Source: Gordonibacter urolithinfaciens (GTDB lineage: Bacteria > Actinomycetota > Coriobacteriia > Coriobacteriales > Eggerthellaceae). Taken from it: a DNA stretch of 64,000 nt. This document shows, piece by piece, positions 43,728 to 52,100 of this stretch; position 1 is the stretch's first letter; the number at the start of each line of letters is the position of its first letter. The notes below the pieces were generated by a model. That model worked only from the letters and a program-made list of their open reading frames with translations. It searched no databases and was not told the DNA's origin. Both the position numbers and the translations under genes were made by a program. Where the stretch lies: positions 1,798,001 through 1,862,000 of the forward strand of contig NZ_LT900217.1 in NCBI RefSeq assembly GCF_900199375.1, written 5' to 3'.

Positions 43728-45098
43728 CTACCCTACTTGCGCGAACAGGTCGTTGAACGCCTCGCTCATGGTGGGATGCGTGTACACGGCGTCGCGCAGC
43801 ACCTGGTAGGGAAGCCCGGCATCCATGGCCAGCTTTATTGTGTTTATCATCTCGTAAGACTCCTCGCAGAACAGATGGGCGCCCAGGATGCGGCCGGTGC
43901 CGGCATCGACAACGGCTTTCAACAGCCCCGTGGGCTTCTGCAGCAGCTGCGCCTTCGGGATGGCCGCGGCGGGCAGCTTCGCCACCTTCACGTCGAAGCC
44001 GGCGGCACGCGCCTCCTGCTCGGTCATGCCCGCGCGCGAGAGCGGCGGGTCCAGGAACACGCTGTAAGGCACGGTGCCGCGGTTCGCCGTGGTTCGCGCG
44101 CCGTCGCCCAGCACGTCCGCCTTCACGATGCGGGAGTCGTCGAGCGAGATGTAGGTGAACTGCAAGCCGCCCGCCACGTCGCCCAGCGCCCAGATGTTCG
44201 GCGCGGTGGTGCGCAGGTGCTCGTCGGTGCGCACGGCGCCGCGTTCGGTGAGCTCCACGCCGGCCGCCTCGAGGTTGAGGCCGTCCACGTTGGGGCGGCG
44301 GCCGGTGGCCACGAGCACGGCGTCGGCGGGCAGGCGTTCCTCGGCGCCGGAGATCTCCACCGTCACGACGGCCTGGTCGGCTTCGTCGTCGATGCGCCGC
44401 ACGCCCGCTCCGCGGATCACCCGGATACCGCGCCCTTCCACGCTGTCCAGCACGGCCGCGGCTATCTCGGCGTCTTCGCGGGGCAGGAACGCGTCCTCGT
44501 TCTGCACGACCGTGACCTGCGAGCCGAAGTTGGCGTACATCGAGGCGAACTCCATGCCGATGTAGCCGCCGCCGATGATGACCAGGCGCTCGGGCAGCGT
44601 GCGCACGTCGAGCAGCGTCTCGCTCACGTGCACGCGCGGTCCGTCGACGCCGGGGATGGGCGGCACGAACGGGCGGGCCCCCGTGTTGATGAACGCCTGC
44701 GCGGCCTCGATGGTTTCCCGGGTGCCGTCCGGCTTGGCCACGGTCAGGTGCGTCGCGTCGGCGAACGAGGCCGTGCCGTCCACCACCTCCACGTTTGGCA
44801 GGTCGGCCAGCTTGCGGTAGTTCTTGCTGCGCAACAGGCCGGTCACGCGATCCTTCTCGTCGACGGCGGTCGCGTAGCGCGCGGCACGCTCGCTGAACGT
44901 GCCGCCTTGCGCTGCCGACAGCGCGGCGGAATGCACGAGCGACTTCGTGGGGATGCAGGCCACGTTGATGCAGGTGCCGCCGTACATCTTCGGAGACTTC
45001 TCAACCAGTGCCACCGTCTTGCCCGCTGCGGCGAACGCGCCCGCCAGCGTCTTGCCGCCCTTGCCGAATCCTATGACGGCTGCGTCGACTTGTCTCAT
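43728..45098 (-). CDS. rclA: RclA-like FAD disulfide reductase (copy 1)
   Basis: A 456-residue pyridine-nucleotide disulfide oxidoreductase close to E. coli RclA, a reactive-chlorine/hypothiocyanite-resistance flavoenzyme. The redox-active cysteines are C43 and C48 in GGTCINVACIPTKSLVHSA. IIGGGYIGMEFASMYANFGSQVT is the NAD(P)H site. The C-terminus has LQFTYISLDDSRIV and HPTMSEAFNDLF, which mirror RclA closely. ATG at 45098 has GAAAGGA upstream. It probably follows the rhodanese lipoprotein in one transcript and ends at a strong terminator. Confidence 0.88.
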   Translation of the reverse strand: MRQVDAAVIGFGKGGKTLAGAFAAAGKTVALVEKSPKMYGGTCINVACIPTKSLVHSAALSAAQGGTFSERAARYATAVDEKDRVTGLLRSKNYRKLADLPNVEVVDGTASFADATHLTVAKPDGTRETIEAAQAFINTGARPFVPPIPGVDGPRVHVSETLLDVRTLPERLVIIGGGYIGMEFASMYANFGSQVTVVQNEDAFLPREDAEIAAAVLDSVEGRGIRVIRGAGVRRIDDEADQAVVTVEISGAEERLPADAVLVATGRRPNVDGLNLEAAGVELTERGAVRTDEHLRTTAPNIWALGDVAGGLQFTYISLDDSRIVKADVLGDGARTTANRGTVPYSVFLDPPLSRAGMTEQEARAAGFDVKVAKLPAAAIPKAQLLQKPTGLLKAVVDAGTGRILGAHLFCEESYEMINTIKLAMDAGLPYQVLRDAVYTHPTMSEAFNDLFAQVG

Positions 45099-45160
45099 GA
45101 TGTTTCCTTTCAGGAAAGGGGGATGGTTCGCTGCTCGTGGTGCTCGTGGTGCTCGCAGGG

Positions 45161-45265
45161 CCGGGGGCGTCGGGGAGCGTGCCGGCGTGGCGCGACTCGT
45201 CGAGGTTGCGTTTGCCCACACAACTACGAGTTCGGTCGTGGCGGCACGCTCCCCGACGCCCCCGG
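45161..45265. repeat. 105-bp element with 24-bp perfect inverted ends
   Basis: Positions 45161-45184 (starting CCGGGGGCGTCGGGGAGCG) are an exact inverted copy of 45242-45265. Inner bases ACTCGT/ACGAGT continue the symmetry. It is non-coding, between the rhodanese lipoprotein and rclA. Confidence 0.75.
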
Positions 45266-45342
45266 TTCTGCGATCGGCGTGCCGTGCAAGCCGGGAGAGC
45301 GGGAGGGGGTTGGAATGCGGGAGGACGGTGCTTGCGCCGCGG

Positions 45343-45864
45343 CTAGGCGCCGTCCGGCGTGGAGCCGGCCACGGTGCCGTAAGGCCAGTCGACGATACCG
45401 CCCATGTCGTTTACCTCGGTGAAGCCCAGGGCAACCAGCTTGTCGGAGGCCTGCTTGCTGCGCACGCCGGTGCGGCAGTACACGATGAGCTTGTCGTCGG
45501 TGCTGCCCAGCTGCGAGGGCTGCGTCGACCCGATATCCTCGTTCGGGATGTTGAGGGCGCCGGGCACGTGCCCGTCGGCGTATTCCTTGGGCGTGCGCAC
45601 GTCAACCACGGTAACGCCTCCCTCGTCGATGAGGGCCTTGGCCTCTTCCGCCGTGATCTTATGGTAGGCGCTTGCGCCCCTGCCGGCATCCGCGCCCGAG
45701 CCCGTACCGGCATCCGCGCCCGATCGGGTACCCTCGCCCGTGTCCGGGCTGCCCGTCATGCCGCCGGTCTGCGCGCTGCAGGCCGCCAACGCGAGCGTCG
45801 CCGTCAAGGCGAGCGCTCCTGCGACCATGATGAGCGACCTGCCCCTGGTCCTGTTTTTTCTCAT
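45343..45864 (-). CDS. Rhodanese-domain lipoprotein
   Basis: A 173-residue exported sulfurtransferase. A basic start, a hydrophobic segment and the lipobox LAAC (lipidated Cys 29) are followed by a Gly/Ala/Asp/Ser linker with a repeated SGADAG unit. The rhodanese domain has VTVVDVRTPKEYADGHVPGALNIP and the active loop YCRTGVRS (Cys near 129). It would act on the outer face of the membrane. Upstream is the second copy of the shared promoter-operator. Confidence 0.92.
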   Translation of the reverse strand: MRKNRTRGRSLIMVAGALALTATLALAACSAQTGGMTGSPDTGEGTRSGADAGTGSGADAGRGASAYHKITAEEAKALIDEGGVTVVDVRTPKEYADGHVPGALNIPNEDIGSTQPSQLGSTDDKLIVYCRTGVRSKQASDKLVALGFTEVNDMGGIVDWPYGTVAGSTPDGA

Positions 45865-45909
45865 ATCCGCTCCCTCCTACGCCTTCCCATTTATTGTATC
45901 CATTTCAGA

Positions 45910-45955
45910 TACAGTTATTGACTGTAACAATAAAGCATACAGTTCTAAAAGTCAA
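45910..45955 (-). promoter_or_regulatory. Promoter and operator of the rhodanese lipoprotein gene
   Basis: Read on the minus strand: TTGACT (45955-45950), 17 bp, TATTGT (45932-45927), then directly TACAGT-CAATA-ACTGTA (45926-45910), a perfect 6-bp inverted repeat. The arrangement is the same, base for base in spacing, as upstream of the cytoplasmic rhodanese gene. The rest of the 359-bp gap to 46223 shows nothing definite. Confidence 0.75.
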
Positions 45956-46223
45956 CACGGTCAGTAGGATTTCTCCCGCGAGCGACGCAAGCGAAAACAA
46001 AGGGGGATTCTGCTAGATTCTCGTTAGCTCCCCGCAAGATCTGGCGGAATGCTGCGTCGGAACCGCGCAAGGTTCTCGCGGTTTTGCACGGGCCTTACTG
46101 ACGGTCGCGGTGCAAGGTTGCGGCGGTAGGATACATGCCACGAAGCGCGGAGGCGGCGCGGTTCCACACCCCTTTCCACTCCTATCCCCGCGTGTTGGGC
46201 GAAACGGAAGGGTGGTGGAAACC

Positions 46224-46343
46224 ATGACCGATTTGGTGCTTATGGCGGTGGCAATCCTCGAGCTGGCTGCCAGTACGGTGCAGTTAGTGGCTGTAATACT
46301 GGAGCGGCTCCCAATCCGCAAGGACGGGGAGCCCCCAAAGTAA
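46224..46343 (+). CDS. 39-residue hydrophobic peptide, possible type I toxin
   Basis: The peptide MTDLVLMAVAILELAASTVQ continues with a few more hydrophobic residues and ends in the charged tail RLPIRKDGEPPK. One membrane helix plus a basic tail is the design of holin-like or Fst-like type I toxins. The ribosome site (GAAGGGTGG) is moderate. An in-frame GTG 114 bases earlier lacks a ribosome site. A hairpin and an opposing TATAAT lie just downstream. Function is a guess from form only. Confidence 0.5.
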   Translation: MTDLVLMAVAILELAASTVQLVAVILERLPIRKDGEPPK

Positions 46344-46367
46344 GACCAAACCGCCGAAGCGATTCGA

Positions 46368-46412
46368 GAGCCGTGGGGAGTTAGCAGCTCCCTGCGGCTC
46401 GCCTGCATTATA
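46368..46412. promoter_or_regulatory. Hairpin and antisense -10 behind the small peptide gene
   Basis: GAGCCG-TG-GGGAG pairs with CTCCC-TG-CGGCTC (46368-46400). ATTATA at 46407-46412 is a perfect TATAAT on the minus strand, directed toward the small gene; its -35 is poor. The arrangement would allow an antisense RNA overlapping the 3' end of the peptide mRNA. Confidence 0.4.
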
Positions 46413-46580
46413 GCACGGCCTCGCGTCGTCCGCCACTTATACCGGCAGGGGCTTCGGCAAAATCCTCTTCCGACCGCGGCGCAGCCTGCGTGGCTGGCCG
46501 GCAACGCCGACGGTCTGCACGATGGCCGGCAACGGCGCCATCCTGCATCAAGCTCCGCCGCCCGTGCTTGCCTCTTGCGC

Positions 46581-47951
46581 CTACCCCGCCACCTTCGCGA
46601 ACAGGTTGTTCAGCTCCTCCGTGACGGTGGGGTGGGTGAACACGGCGTCGCGGATGTCGGCGGCGGTGCAGCCGTCGTCCAGAAAGCGCTTCGCCAGGTT
46701 CACGATCTCGGGCGCGCCCGAGCAGTACAGGTGGATGCCCAGCACGCGCTCTGTGGCGTTGTCCACGATGCCCTTCATGAGCAGCGCCTCCTTGCCCAAG
46801 AGCGGCACCTTCGGCAGGTCGTCGGCCGTCATGACGGCGCAGGCCACGTCGAACCCCTGGTCGCGCGCCTCCTGTTCGGTCAGGCCGACGTGGGCGAGCG
46901 GCGGGTCGGCGAAGATGCAGGACGGCACGGCACCGCGGGTGCCCTTCGTCTTCGTGCCGTCGCCCAGCACGTCGGAGGCCACGATGCGGTAGTCGTCGTA
47001 CGACACGTAGGTGAACTGCTGCGGCTCCGTCACGTCTCCCATGGCCCAGATGTTCGGCGCGGTGGTGCGCAGGTGCTCGTCGGTGACGATGGCGCCGCGC
47101 CCGTCCACCTGCACGCCGGCGGCCTCGAGGTTCAGGCCGTCCGTGGCGGGGCGCCGCCCCGTGGCCACGAGTGCGAAGTCGCCGGGCAGGCGCACTTCCT
47201 TGCCATCTACGTCGGCTATGACCAGCACCTGCGCCACATCGTCTTCCAGGCTCTTCACCTGCGCGCCCAGCATGAGCTCGATGCCTCGCTGCTCGAAGTT
47301 CTCGCGCACGGCGCGCGCCATGTCGGCGTCCTCGCGCGGCAGGAAATCCTCCCCGCCCTGCAGCACCGTCACGTCAACGCCGAAGTCGGCGAACAGCGAG
47401 GCAAACTCCAGCCCCACGTAGCCGGCGCCCACGATGACCGTGCGCTCGGGGAGTATCTTCACGTCCAGCAGCGACTCGCTCGTGTACACGCGCTTGCCGT
47501 CCGCACCGGGAATGTCGGGCAGCGCGGGCACGGAGCCGGTGTCGATGAACGTGCGCGCCGCCTCCAGCTGGCGCTCGCCGTCGGCCGTGCGCACGGACAG
47601 GTGCGTGGCATCGACGAACGTTGCCTCGCCGTCGATGACCTCGATGCGCGGGTTGTCGGCGAGCGTGCGGTAGCTCCGCTCGCGAAGGCGGGCCGTGGCC
47701 TCGTTCTTCTCGTCGATCACGGCCTCGTAGCGCTCGGCACGCGCCGGGAACTCGCCGCCTTCGAACGCGCTCACGGCCGCTGCATGCACGAGCATCTTCG
47801 AGGGGAGGCAGGCGGTGTTGACGCAGGCCCCGCCGTACATGCGGCTCGAGCGCTCGATCACGGCGACGGTGAGGCCCGCGCTCGCCAAGTCGAGCGCCAA
47901 GGGCTTGCTGGCTGCTCCGAATCCTATGATCGCCGCATCTACCTGGTCCAT
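46581..47951 (-). CDS. RclA-like FAD disulfide reductase (copy 2, divergent)
   Basis: A second 456-residue pyridine-nucleotide disulfide oxidoreductase, exactly the length of copy 1. The redox cysteines are C43 and C48 (GGACVNTACLPSKMLVHAA). VGAGYVGLEFASLFADFGVDVTV binds NAD(P)H, and HPTVTEELNNLF ends the dimer interface. The N-terminal dinucleotide motif is GFGAAS instead of GFGKGG, losing the last glycine. AAAGGAAGAG precedes the ATG. Divergence from copy 1 suggests a different substrate. Confidence 0.87.
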   Translation of the reverse strand: MDQVDAAIIGFGAASKPLALDLASAGLTVAVIERSSRMYGGACVNTACLPSKMLVHAAAVSAFEGGEFPARAERYEAVIDEKNEATARLRERSYRTLADNPRIEVIDGEATFVDATHLSVRTADGERQLEAARTFIDTGSVPALPDIPGADGKRVYTSESLLDVKILPERTVIVGAGYVGLEFASLFADFGVDVTVLQGGEDFLPREDADMARAVRENFEQRGIELMLGAQVKSLEDDVAQVLVIADVDGKEVRLPGDFALVATGRRPATDGLNLEAAGVQVDGRGAIVTDEHLRTTAPNIWAMGDVTEPQQFTYVSYDDYRIVASDVLGDGTKTKGTRGAVPSCIFADPPLAHVGLTEQEARDQGFDVACAVMTADDLPKVPLLGKEALLMKGIVDNATERVLGIHLYCSGAPEIVNLAKRFLDDGCTAADIRDAVFTHPTVTEELNNLFAKVAG

Positions 47952-48276
47952 GGCTCTTCCTTTCCTCGGGGCCCGCGCGGCCGGGTGCCGCGTGCACGCG
48001 CCTACGGCGCAACGGGTTGATTCTGGTGGGTGCGCGCTTTGCGCGCGCTGTGCCCATCGTACGTCTTGCTCGCGCGCATACCCTGTCGCGCGGGCTTCCT
48101 TGCGCCGTGCGATAACCGAGCCGTTGGCAAACCGCGATGCAGCCCGCCGCGCGCCGTCCAGGCAACCGCCTCCGAACAACGACGCACGCAGCCTGCCAAA
48201 ACCTTTATACTGTCAGTGAAGGAAGCTCGCCGGCGACAAGCGCGTTCGAAGCGGACGTGCGCGAAAGGAGCGCGAC
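47952..48276. promoter_or_regulatory. Divergent rclA-like/usp intergenic region
   Basis: This is 325 bp without a gene. TATACT at 48206-48211 is a possible -10 for usp, without an obvious -35. Short GC-rich inverted pieces (for example TGCGCGC/GCGCGC near 48030-48048) are present. I see no shared rhodanese-type operator here. Confidence 0.35.
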
Positions 48277-48708
48277 ATGAAGATCAACAAGGTATTGGTG
48301 GCCGTGGACGAGTCCGAGGGCGCCCGGCGCGCGCTCGAGCTGGCGGAGGCCCTGGCTGCGCCCGATCCCGACATGCACCTCGATCTGGTGTACGTGGTTC
48401 CCATCCCGCTGCTTGACGAATCGCAGACGGCCAGCTTCAAGGATATCCTCGACATGATGATATCCGACGGCGAGGACGTGCTGGCCAAGATGGAGGAAAG
48501 CCTGGGCGAAGACGTGGCCGCGCGCACCGAGACCCTGCTCATGACGGGCGTGAACCCTGCGACGGAGATAATCAAGCTCACCGAGCAGCGCGATTACGAT
48601 ATGGTGGTCATCGGCAACCGCGGTCTCGTCGGCCTCAAGGAGTACATGGGCAGCGTGAGCCACAAGGTGCTGAACGGCACGAGCCTCCCGGTGCTTATCG
48701 CCCGGTAG
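48277..48708 (+). CDS. Universal stress protein (UspA family)
   Basis: A 143-residue single UspA domain: KVLVAVDESEGARRALELAEAL at the N-terminus and the nucleotide-binding pattern GNRGLVGLKEYMGSVSHKVLNGTSLPVLI at the C-terminus, so ATP binding is expected. GAAAGGAG precedes the ATG. It is separated from the next gene by two tandem hairpins. Confidence 0.94.
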   Translation: MKINKVLVAVDESEGARRALELAEALAAPDPDMHLDLVYVVPIPLLDESQTASFKDILDMMISDGEDVLAKMEESLGEDVAARTETLLMTGVNPATEIIKLTEQRDYDMVVIGNRGLVGLKEYMGSVSHKVLNGTSLPVLIAR

Positions 48709-48735
48709 CGTTTCGCCGATAGCAGCTGCACGCAA

Positions 48736-48787
48736 GCGCACCGCTGGGGGGCGGTGCGCGGCGGCCTCGCGTCCCTGCGGGGCCGCC
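48736..48787. terminator. Tandem hairpins after usp
   Basis: GCGCACCGC/GCGGTGCGC (48736-48759) followed by GGCGGCC/GGCCGCC (48760-48787). They probably attenuate transcription from usp into the next gene. Confidence 0.5.
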
Positions 48788-48809
48788 GCAAAGAGCAAGG
48801 AGGAGAAAT

Positions 48810-49664
48810 TTGAGGGAACGCAAGAACTCGTTGGTCCTGTTCAGCAAACCGCCGGCGCCGGGATTGGTGAAAACTCGCCTGACAACGCTCAAGGACGGCG
48901 TGTTCACGCCCGAGGTGGCCTCGGCCCTGTACCACTGCATGCTGTTCGATGTGACGGAGGTCTGCTGTGCGGCGCTCGCCGACCTCGAGGCGCGTTCGGC
49001 CGAGCGGGCCGAAGCCGAGGGCGTGCGCGACGTGTACGAGCTGGTCATTTCCACGACGCCGGCGTCGAACGTCGGGGTCATGCGCGACCTGTACTACAAG
49101 GCGGGCTCGTGGCCGCGCCCGCTCGCGTTCATCGCCGACGAGGGCTCGAGCTTCGACGAGCACTACAACCATGCGTTCGCGCAGGCGTTCGAGCGCGGTG
49201 CCGACGCGGTGCTGTCCATGGGCGCCGACATGCCGGCGCTCACGAAAGCCGACGTCATTGCCGGATTCGACGCGCTGCACCGCTTGGACGACGTGGAGGG
49301 CGGCGGCATCGTGCTGGCGCCGGACCAGGAGATGGGCGTATCGGTGATCGGATGGACGCGCGAGACGGACTTCGACCACACGGGCGTGTTCTACAATCCC
49401 GACGGCCTTACCGTGCTGCCCGCCTATATCGCGAAGGCGCGCAAGCAGGGGCTTCCGGCGCTGTACCTGCCGCCCATCCCCGACGTGGACACCATGGCCG
49501 ACCTCATGCACGCCATCACCGTGGTGGAGGCGCTGTGCTACTGCGCGAAGTACGACGACGTCACGCCGCCGTGGCGCACCGCCGACGCCCTGAAGCAGAT
49601 GGGCTGGGACGAGGTGCGCGTACCACCGAACGATCTGCACGACCCCCGCGAGGGGATCGACTAA
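48810..49664 (+). CDS. DUF2064-type glycosyltransferase-like protein
   Basis: A 284-residue protein of the DUF2064/TIGR04282 group, GT-A-like nucleotidyl/glycosyl transferases. VLFSKPPAPGLVKTRL is the nucleotide-binding start, and VLSMGADMPALTKADVIAGFDAL carries the metal-binding Asp-x-Asp-like segment. The group often accompanies cofactor or sugar metabolism, but no partner is adjacent. The start is TTG with AAGGAGGAG upstream. Confidence 0.8.
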   Translation: MRERKNSLVLFSKPPAPGLVKTRLTTLKDGVFTPEVASALYHCMLFDVTEVCCAALADLEARSAERAEAEGVRDVYELVISTTPASNVGVMRDLYYKAGSWPRPLAFIADEGSSFDEHYNHAFAQAFERGADAVLSMGADMPALTKADVIAGFDALHRLDDVEGGGIVLAPDQEMGVSVIGWTRETDFDHTGVFYNPDGLTVLPAYIAKARKQGLPALYLPPIPDVDTMADLMHAITVVEALCYCAKYDDVTPPWRTADALKQMGWDEVRVPPNDLHDPREGID

Positions 49665-49687
49665 GGAGAAGCCGCCACGAGGGCGAT

Positions 49688-49724
49688 GCTGTGCGGAGGA
49701 GCGCGCGATGCTCCTCCGCACAGC
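49688..49724. terminator. 15-bp perfect hairpin after the DUF2064 gene
   Basis: GCTGTGCGGAGGAGC, loop GCGCGAT, GCTCCTCCGCACAGC. It lies 24 bp after the stop, with no strong T tract. Confidence 0.7.
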
Positions 49725-49940
49725 GCACGTTCTCCTGGCATGCTTTCCCGCCTTTCCTCCCGCCGCCATGTCCTCCTGTCTTCGAAACGCTGGCAGCGCG
49801 ATTTCCGATGCCGTTTGCACTGCGTCATCTCCTGCCTGCGTCGGATCCTACGTCATCCTGCGAACCCCGCGTTCGGTGTGACAAGTGGCCTCGTCCTGTC
49901 AGGATCGCGAAATGTCCTGGCGGGGCACTCACCTATCGTT

Positions 49941-50109
49941 CTCGAGCTTGAAATCGCACCGTTTTGACCGCTGTGAAGCGATTTCCAAGGCTTGGAGGCC
50001 CCTTCGCGCGGCGTGGCGGAGAAGACGGGAGCGTTTTCCCAGCTCGCCGACCGCGTATCCTTCTCGTGCGAGCTCGATGAGCTTCACCGCGGTCAAAACG
50101 GTGACTCGA
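49941..50109. repeat. 169-bp palindromic element
   Basis: CACCGTTTTGACCGCTGTGAAGC (49957-49979) pairs with 50081-50103 at 22 of 23 positions, and CTCGAG occurs outside both arms. It sits in the 613-bp gap before the MFS gene; the remaining bases of that gap hold only the terminator at 49688-49724 and the ribosome site GAAGGAG at 50266-50272. Confidence 0.7.
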
Positions 50110-50277
50110 GAGGGTCGATATCGCGAAGAACCCATGCTAGACCGCGCCAGATCCTCCGCGAACGGACGTGTGGCGCATTGCTGATGGGTTGGTGTCCGCT
50201 GTGTGCGAAGGTCGGCGTGCGACCGCACGGGACTGCATACTTGAGGTTCGAGATTCTGCAGACGCGAAGGAGCGGCG

Positions 50278-52053
50278 ATGGAAGGCGTGGATCGAACAGG
50301 CGGCACGGCGGCCGATGAGGCGCGGGTGCGCGAAGCGGCAGAGACGCAGCGAACGGCCAAGGCGGCGGAGGCGAGCGGCCCCGCGCGCCCTTCGACGGTC
50401 CCTCCGCCCGCTTCGCCCACCACCGAAGGTGTGCCTGCTGCCGCCGTGCGCGACGCGCAGGAAGCCGCCGCGGCCGAGCGCGCCCGCGAGCTGGCCGCCG
50501 CCTCCGCCAGGCAGGGCGACGTGCCCGCCGCCGAGCCCAAGCCCGAGCGCAAGCGCGGCGTGGCGGCCGTGTTCGCGGGCCTGCTTTTGGCCATGTTCGT
50601 GTCCACGCTGTCCGAGACGGTCACGGCCACGGCGCTGCCCACCATCGTGGGCGACCTCGGCGGCGTCGACCACATGCAGTGGGTGACCACGGCCTACATC
50701 CTGGCCTCCACCATCATGATGCCCATCTACGGCAAGCTGGGCGACCTGTTCGGCCGCAAGTACCTGTTCATCGTGGCGCTTTCGGTGTTCATCGTGGGCT
50801 CGGCCACCTGCGGGCTCGCGCCCAGCATGGACGGCCTCATCGCGGGTCGCGCCGTGGAAGGGCTCGGGGGCGGCGGCCTCATCATCTTGGCGCAGGCCAC
50901 CATCGCCGACATCATCCCGCCCCGGCAGCGCGGCAAGTACATGGGCGTCATGGGATCGGTGTTCGCCGTGTCCACCGTGGTGGGGCCGCTTCTGGGCGGC
51001 TGGTTCGTGCAGGTGACGGGCTGGCGCTGGCTGTTCGCTTTCAACATCCCGCTGGCGCTCTTGGCCATCGCGGCCGTGGCGTTCTTCCTCACGAACCCCG
51101 AGCGCCGCGACGACCGCCCGCCGGTGGACGTGGGCGGCATGATGGCCATGGCCGTTTCCGTGTCGTCGCTCGTGCTGGCCACCGCATGGGGCGGCACGCT
51201 GTACCCGTGGCTGTCGTGGCAGATCATCGGCTTGTTCGCGCTGTTCGTGGTTGCGGCCGTGGCGTTCGTGCTGGTGGAGCGGCGGGCGAAGGAACCCATC
51301 ATCCCGATGCTGCTGTTCAAGAACCGCAACTTCGTGGTGTGCACCATCACGGGCATGTTCATCATGCTGGGCATGATGGGCACGGTGTCGTACCTGCCCA
51401 CGTACTTCCAAATCGTGGACGGCCTCGCGCCCGAGCAGGCCGGGCTCATGACGTTCCCCATGATGGCGGGCGTGCTGCTCACGGCGGTGGGCACGGGCTT
51501 TTTGGCCACGAAGACCGGGCGCTACAAGTGGATGCCCATCGCCTCGTGCGCCGTGGCGGCGGTGGGCTTCGTGCTGCTGTCGCGCCTGACGCCGGATACG
51601 TCGCTGCTGATGACGGGCGTGTTCCTGTTCATCCTGGGCTTCGGCATAGGGCTGGGGCAGCAGATCCTCGTGCTCATCGTGCAGAACGAGTTCCCGCACG
51701 CCATCGTGGGCACGGCCACCGCGGCCAACAACTTCTTCCGGCAGATCGGCTCCACGCTGGGGGCGTCGCTCGTGGGCGCGCTGTTCACGTCGCGCCTCGC
51801 CGCCGACCTGGCCGCGCAGCTGCCGAAGACCGACAACATCAGCATGAACCGCATCACGCCCCAGTTCATCGATCACCTCGGCGGTCCCGCGCGCGACATC
51901 ATAACCACCGCGTACTCCGACGCGCTCGTGCCCATCTTCCTGTACGTGGTGCCCCTGCTGGTGGTGGGCTTCCTCCTCATGCTCACCCTCAAGGAGAATC
52001 CCCTGGCAAAGAGCGTGAACCACACCGGCCACCCAGGGGACGACGCGCTGTAG
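50278..52053 (+). CDS. MFS drug efflux transporter, DHA2 family (14 TM)
   Basis: A 591-residue EmrB/QacA-type transporter. TM1 is GLLLAMFVSTLSETVTATALPTIVGDLGG, with motif A GKLGDLFGRKY and the motif C region VFAVSTVVGPLLGGWFVQ. It has a cytoplasmic N-terminal extension of about 95 residues, Ala/Glu/Arg-rich, that is not part of the family. AAGGAG lies before the ATG. The substrate is unknown. A second DHA2 pump at 41.5 kb is not closely related. Confidence 0.92.
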   Translation: MEGVDRTGGTAADEARVREAAETQRTAKAAEASGPARPSTVPPPASPTTEGVPAAAVRDAQEAAAAERARELAAASARQGDVPAAEPKPERKRGVAAVFAGLLLAMFVSTLSETVTATALPTIVGDLGGVDHMQWVTTAYILASTIMMPIYGKLGDLFGRKYLFIVALSVFIVGSATCGLAPSMDGLIAGRAVEGLGGGGLIILAQATIADIIPPRQRGKYMGVMGSVFAVSTVVGPLLGGWFVQVTGWRWLFAFNIPLALLAIAAVAFFLTNPERRDDRPPVDVGGMMAMAVSVSSLVLATAWGGTLYPWLSWQIIGLFALFVVAAVAFVLVERRAKEPIIPMLLFKNRNFVVCTITGMFIMLGMMGTVSYLPTYFQIVDGLAPEQAGLMTFPMMAGVLLTAVGTGFLATKTGRYKWMPIASCAVAAVGFVLLSRLTPDTSLLMTGVFLFILGFGIGLGQQILVLIVQNEFPHAIVGTATAANNFFRQIGSTLGASLVGALFTSRLAADLAAQLPKTDNISMNRITPQFIDHLGGPARDIITTAYSDALVPIFLYVVPLLVVGFLLMLTLKENPLAKSVNHTGHPGDDAL

Positions 52054-52100
52054 GGGCATGAGGGCTTTTCCGGCTTCACGACGCCGAATCGGGCCCCTCG

